A DNA stretch of 44,117 nucleotides from positions 1-44,117 of the forward strand of contig JAGRGQ010000030.1 in assembly GCA_020445405.1 (NCBI GenBank), written 5' to 3'. The translations under genes and the position numbers were made by a program. The notes below the pieces were generated by a model. It saw nothing but the letters and a program-made list of their open reading frames with translations, ran no database searches and was not told the origin of the DNA. Each line of letters opens with the position of its first letter. The first letter of the stretch is position 1. Below, piece by piece: positions 43,031 to 44,117 of this stretch. Source of the DNA: Gammaproteobacteria bacterium. Lineage in GTDB: Bacteria > Pseudomonadota > Gammaproteobacteria > Chromatiales > Chromatiaceae.

Positions 43031-43624
43031 TTATACGGCTTTCGTACTGCGCTGCCGCCTGTAGCCGATACCGGCCAGGCCGAGGCCCATCAATGCGAGG
43101 GTGGCGGGTTCCGGTACCTGCTGCCGGAGTACCCACTGACCGGAGAAGGCCACATTTCCGACGTCCTGGACGCTGATGGCGTTGCCTCGTACATTAAGTG
43201 CCTCGAAGCTAGTTGCAAAGCAGATATCTCCGCTATTCTGGCTTGCACACTGCGTATTCCCACTTAAGGTGGTAAACGCGGTCAAAGCAGTGCCAGCAGC
43301 ATTGAAGGTCCAGGTAAGATCGCTTAGCGGATTAGCTCCTACCAAGCCGCTCAGCAACCATGGACCCGCACCGGGATCACCACCGGAGATCGTGGACTGA
43401 AAGAAAAAATCCAGTATCTTCCCAGTACCATCAGAAAATGTAGCTCCAGGGGAATATGCGGAGTTATCAAACTCAACAAAGCCGCCAAACACTCCACCTG
43501 GATCAGTGCAAGATGCAGGATCGTCGCATTGCCAGTCGAAAAACACGCTGGCACTCGCCATATTTCCGTATGATAACGCCGCTATAAAAAAAATGCTGGC
43601 GAGAAATCGCATGCCGTCTCTCAT
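43031..43624 (-). CDS. PEP-CTERM sorting-domain secreted protein
   Basis: 197 residues. Signal peptide (RFLASIFFIAALSYGNMASA), then a Gly/Asn-rich beta-type body with four cysteines (WQCDDPASCTDPGG; TQCASQNSGDICF), and a C-terminal sorting tail VPEPATLALMGLGLAGIGYRRQR: the PEP motif, a hydrophobic helix and basic end. Such proteins are handled by an exosortase and often go to the exopolysaccharide layer. No exosortase is in the window. ATG 43624 has AAGGGG 9 bases upstream; ATG 43612 is a possible alternative. The function of the body is unknown. Confidence 0.88.
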   Translation of the reverse strand: MRDGMRFLASIFFIAALSYGNMASASVFFDWQCDDPASCTDPGGVFGGFVEFDNSAYSPGATFSDGTGKILDFFFQSTISGGDPGAGPWLLSGLVGANPLSDLTWTFNAAGTALTAFTTLSGNTQCASQNSGDICFATSFEALNVRGNAISVQDVGNVAFSGQWVLRQQVPEPATLALMGLGLAGIGYRRQRSTKAV

Positions 43625-44040
43625 TTTTCATTACCCCTTAGTTATCGAAGAGAAGATGAACAGGGGAGCAAACGCATTTTGATCTATCGAGAACCAAATT
43701 TTGCCTCCCGGATTTGTTTAGTAGGTTGAATTCGTACCCGACACTTCGATACTTGTGAAGCAATGCAAAAAACATACCTATATCACTAGCCGCTGGAAAG
43801 AAGATCTTTTTGTATTTTAGGGGCTTTTTTGCGCAATAATAATCCAACTCATTGATTTACTTATTATAATACCGGATAAGCTCAAGCTGGGTTGATAGTA
43901 ATACTTTATGGAGCAATGGCTTGGTTCTGACTGAAAACTGAAATTATGTCCCCGAAATGTCATATAGAGAGCCCACGAAATAGTTTTTTGTAAAAATATC
44001 TGACACTTCCGAGTTTGGACTTTGGGCAAACAGCTATGGT
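43625..44040. other. AT-rich spacer
   Basis: No convincing gene on either strand. It should include the promoter of the PEP-CTERM gene; no strong promoter or repeat element was singled out. The short open frames here lack ribosome binding sites and family similarity. Confidence 0.5.
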
Positions 44041-44117
44041 CACCACAACGTGGGCGGCCTGCCCGACTACATGAAGCTGGCGCTGATCGAGCCGCTGCGC
44101 GAACTGTTCAAGGATGA
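44041..44117 (+). repeat. 77-base exact copy of an internal guaA segment
   Basis: Identical at all 77 positions to 14109-14185 (guaA codons 358-383, starting [12 protein letters not shown]). The base before it differs (T here, C in guaA) and the similarity runs to the last base of the window, so it may continue outside. It keeps the guaA reading frame. It is either a real duplication or an assembly effect. Confidence 0.9.

Noticed and set aside
43817..44029. 70-codon open frame on the minus strand near the right end
   Set aside because: No ribosome binding site, no recognised family, and AT-rich composition that gives chance frames.
44025..44040. AAACAGCTATG before the guaA copy resembles the lacZ/M13 reverse primer region of cloning vectors
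   Set aside because: Only 11 bases match and the flanks do not continue into vector sequence; chance is the simpler explanation.

Overview
The window looks like one chromosomal stretch of a gammaproteobacterium. Positions 1-14,615 carry a conserved housekeeping block in the gene order usual for that class: relA, ndk, rlmN, pilW, rodZ, hisS, yfgM, bamB, der, then xseA on the opposite strand, then guaB and guaA. The genes are packed with ATGA stop/start overlaps and are GC-rich. The genus cannot be fixed from sequence alone. A PEP-CTERM protein, several cytochromes, IS21 and IS91 elements and many toxin-antitoxin genes would suit an environmental, Chromatiales-like lineage, but that is inference. 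One usual member, ispG, is absent between rodZ and hisS.

Directly after the guaA stop codon the character changes. From 14,616 to the end the window is accessory: AT-richer spacers, repeats, insertion sequences, broken genes and short transcription units on both strands. In order it holds: an AraC regulator with two paralogous alpha/beta hydrolases (14.8-17.6 kb); an EamA transporter with a long histidine-rich tail (18.1-19.2 kb); a Phd/ParE-type toxin-antitoxin pair (19.7-20.2 kb); a broken IS91-family element whose right end cuts into a small cytochrome-like gene (20.4-22.4 kb); a cytochrome c'-like gene divergent from a Crp/Fnr regulator, with a palindromic FNR-type site between them (22.5-23.7 kb); a higBA-like pair whose toxin has an early stop codon (23.9-24.6 kb); and a ParDE pair (24.8-25.3 kb).

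The most coherent unit is a seven-gene iron operon at 25.5-32.8 kb behind a Fur box: cupredoxin-like protein, FTR1 iron permease, imelysin (M75), di-haem oxidoreductase (DUF1111), second imelysin-like protein, membrane fatty acid hydroxylase/sterol desaturase, and a di-haem cytochrome c peroxidase. It reads as a split, re-tooled counterpart of EfeUOB in which di-haem c-type enzymes stand where the DyP-type haem peroxidase EfeB would be. After it come a truncated higA copy, an HxlR-controlled set with an ABM-type monooxygenase and two NAD(P)-binding reductases (33.3-35.6 kb), a complete-looking IS21 element (35.9-38.4 kb) that has removed most of a TOTE-type primase/helicase gene, the higBA pair that shares an operon with that gene (39.6-40.3 kb), an autoinhibited Fic protein (40.6-41.8 kb), fused transposase remnants (42.1-43.0 kb) and a PEP-CTERM protein (43.0-43.6 kb).

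Two repeat families run through the accessory half and were not seen in the housekeeping half. One is an 85-base element built from four copies of the 8-mer CATGGTAT (the third inverted) with fixed 4-30-19 base spacing; all four full copies lie between accessory genes and in the same orientation. The other starts with the same boxes but continues into a hairpin and GGCACTGGC repeats; two copies still carry the 3' end of a lost higA. The last 77 bases of the window are identical to an internal segment of guaA.
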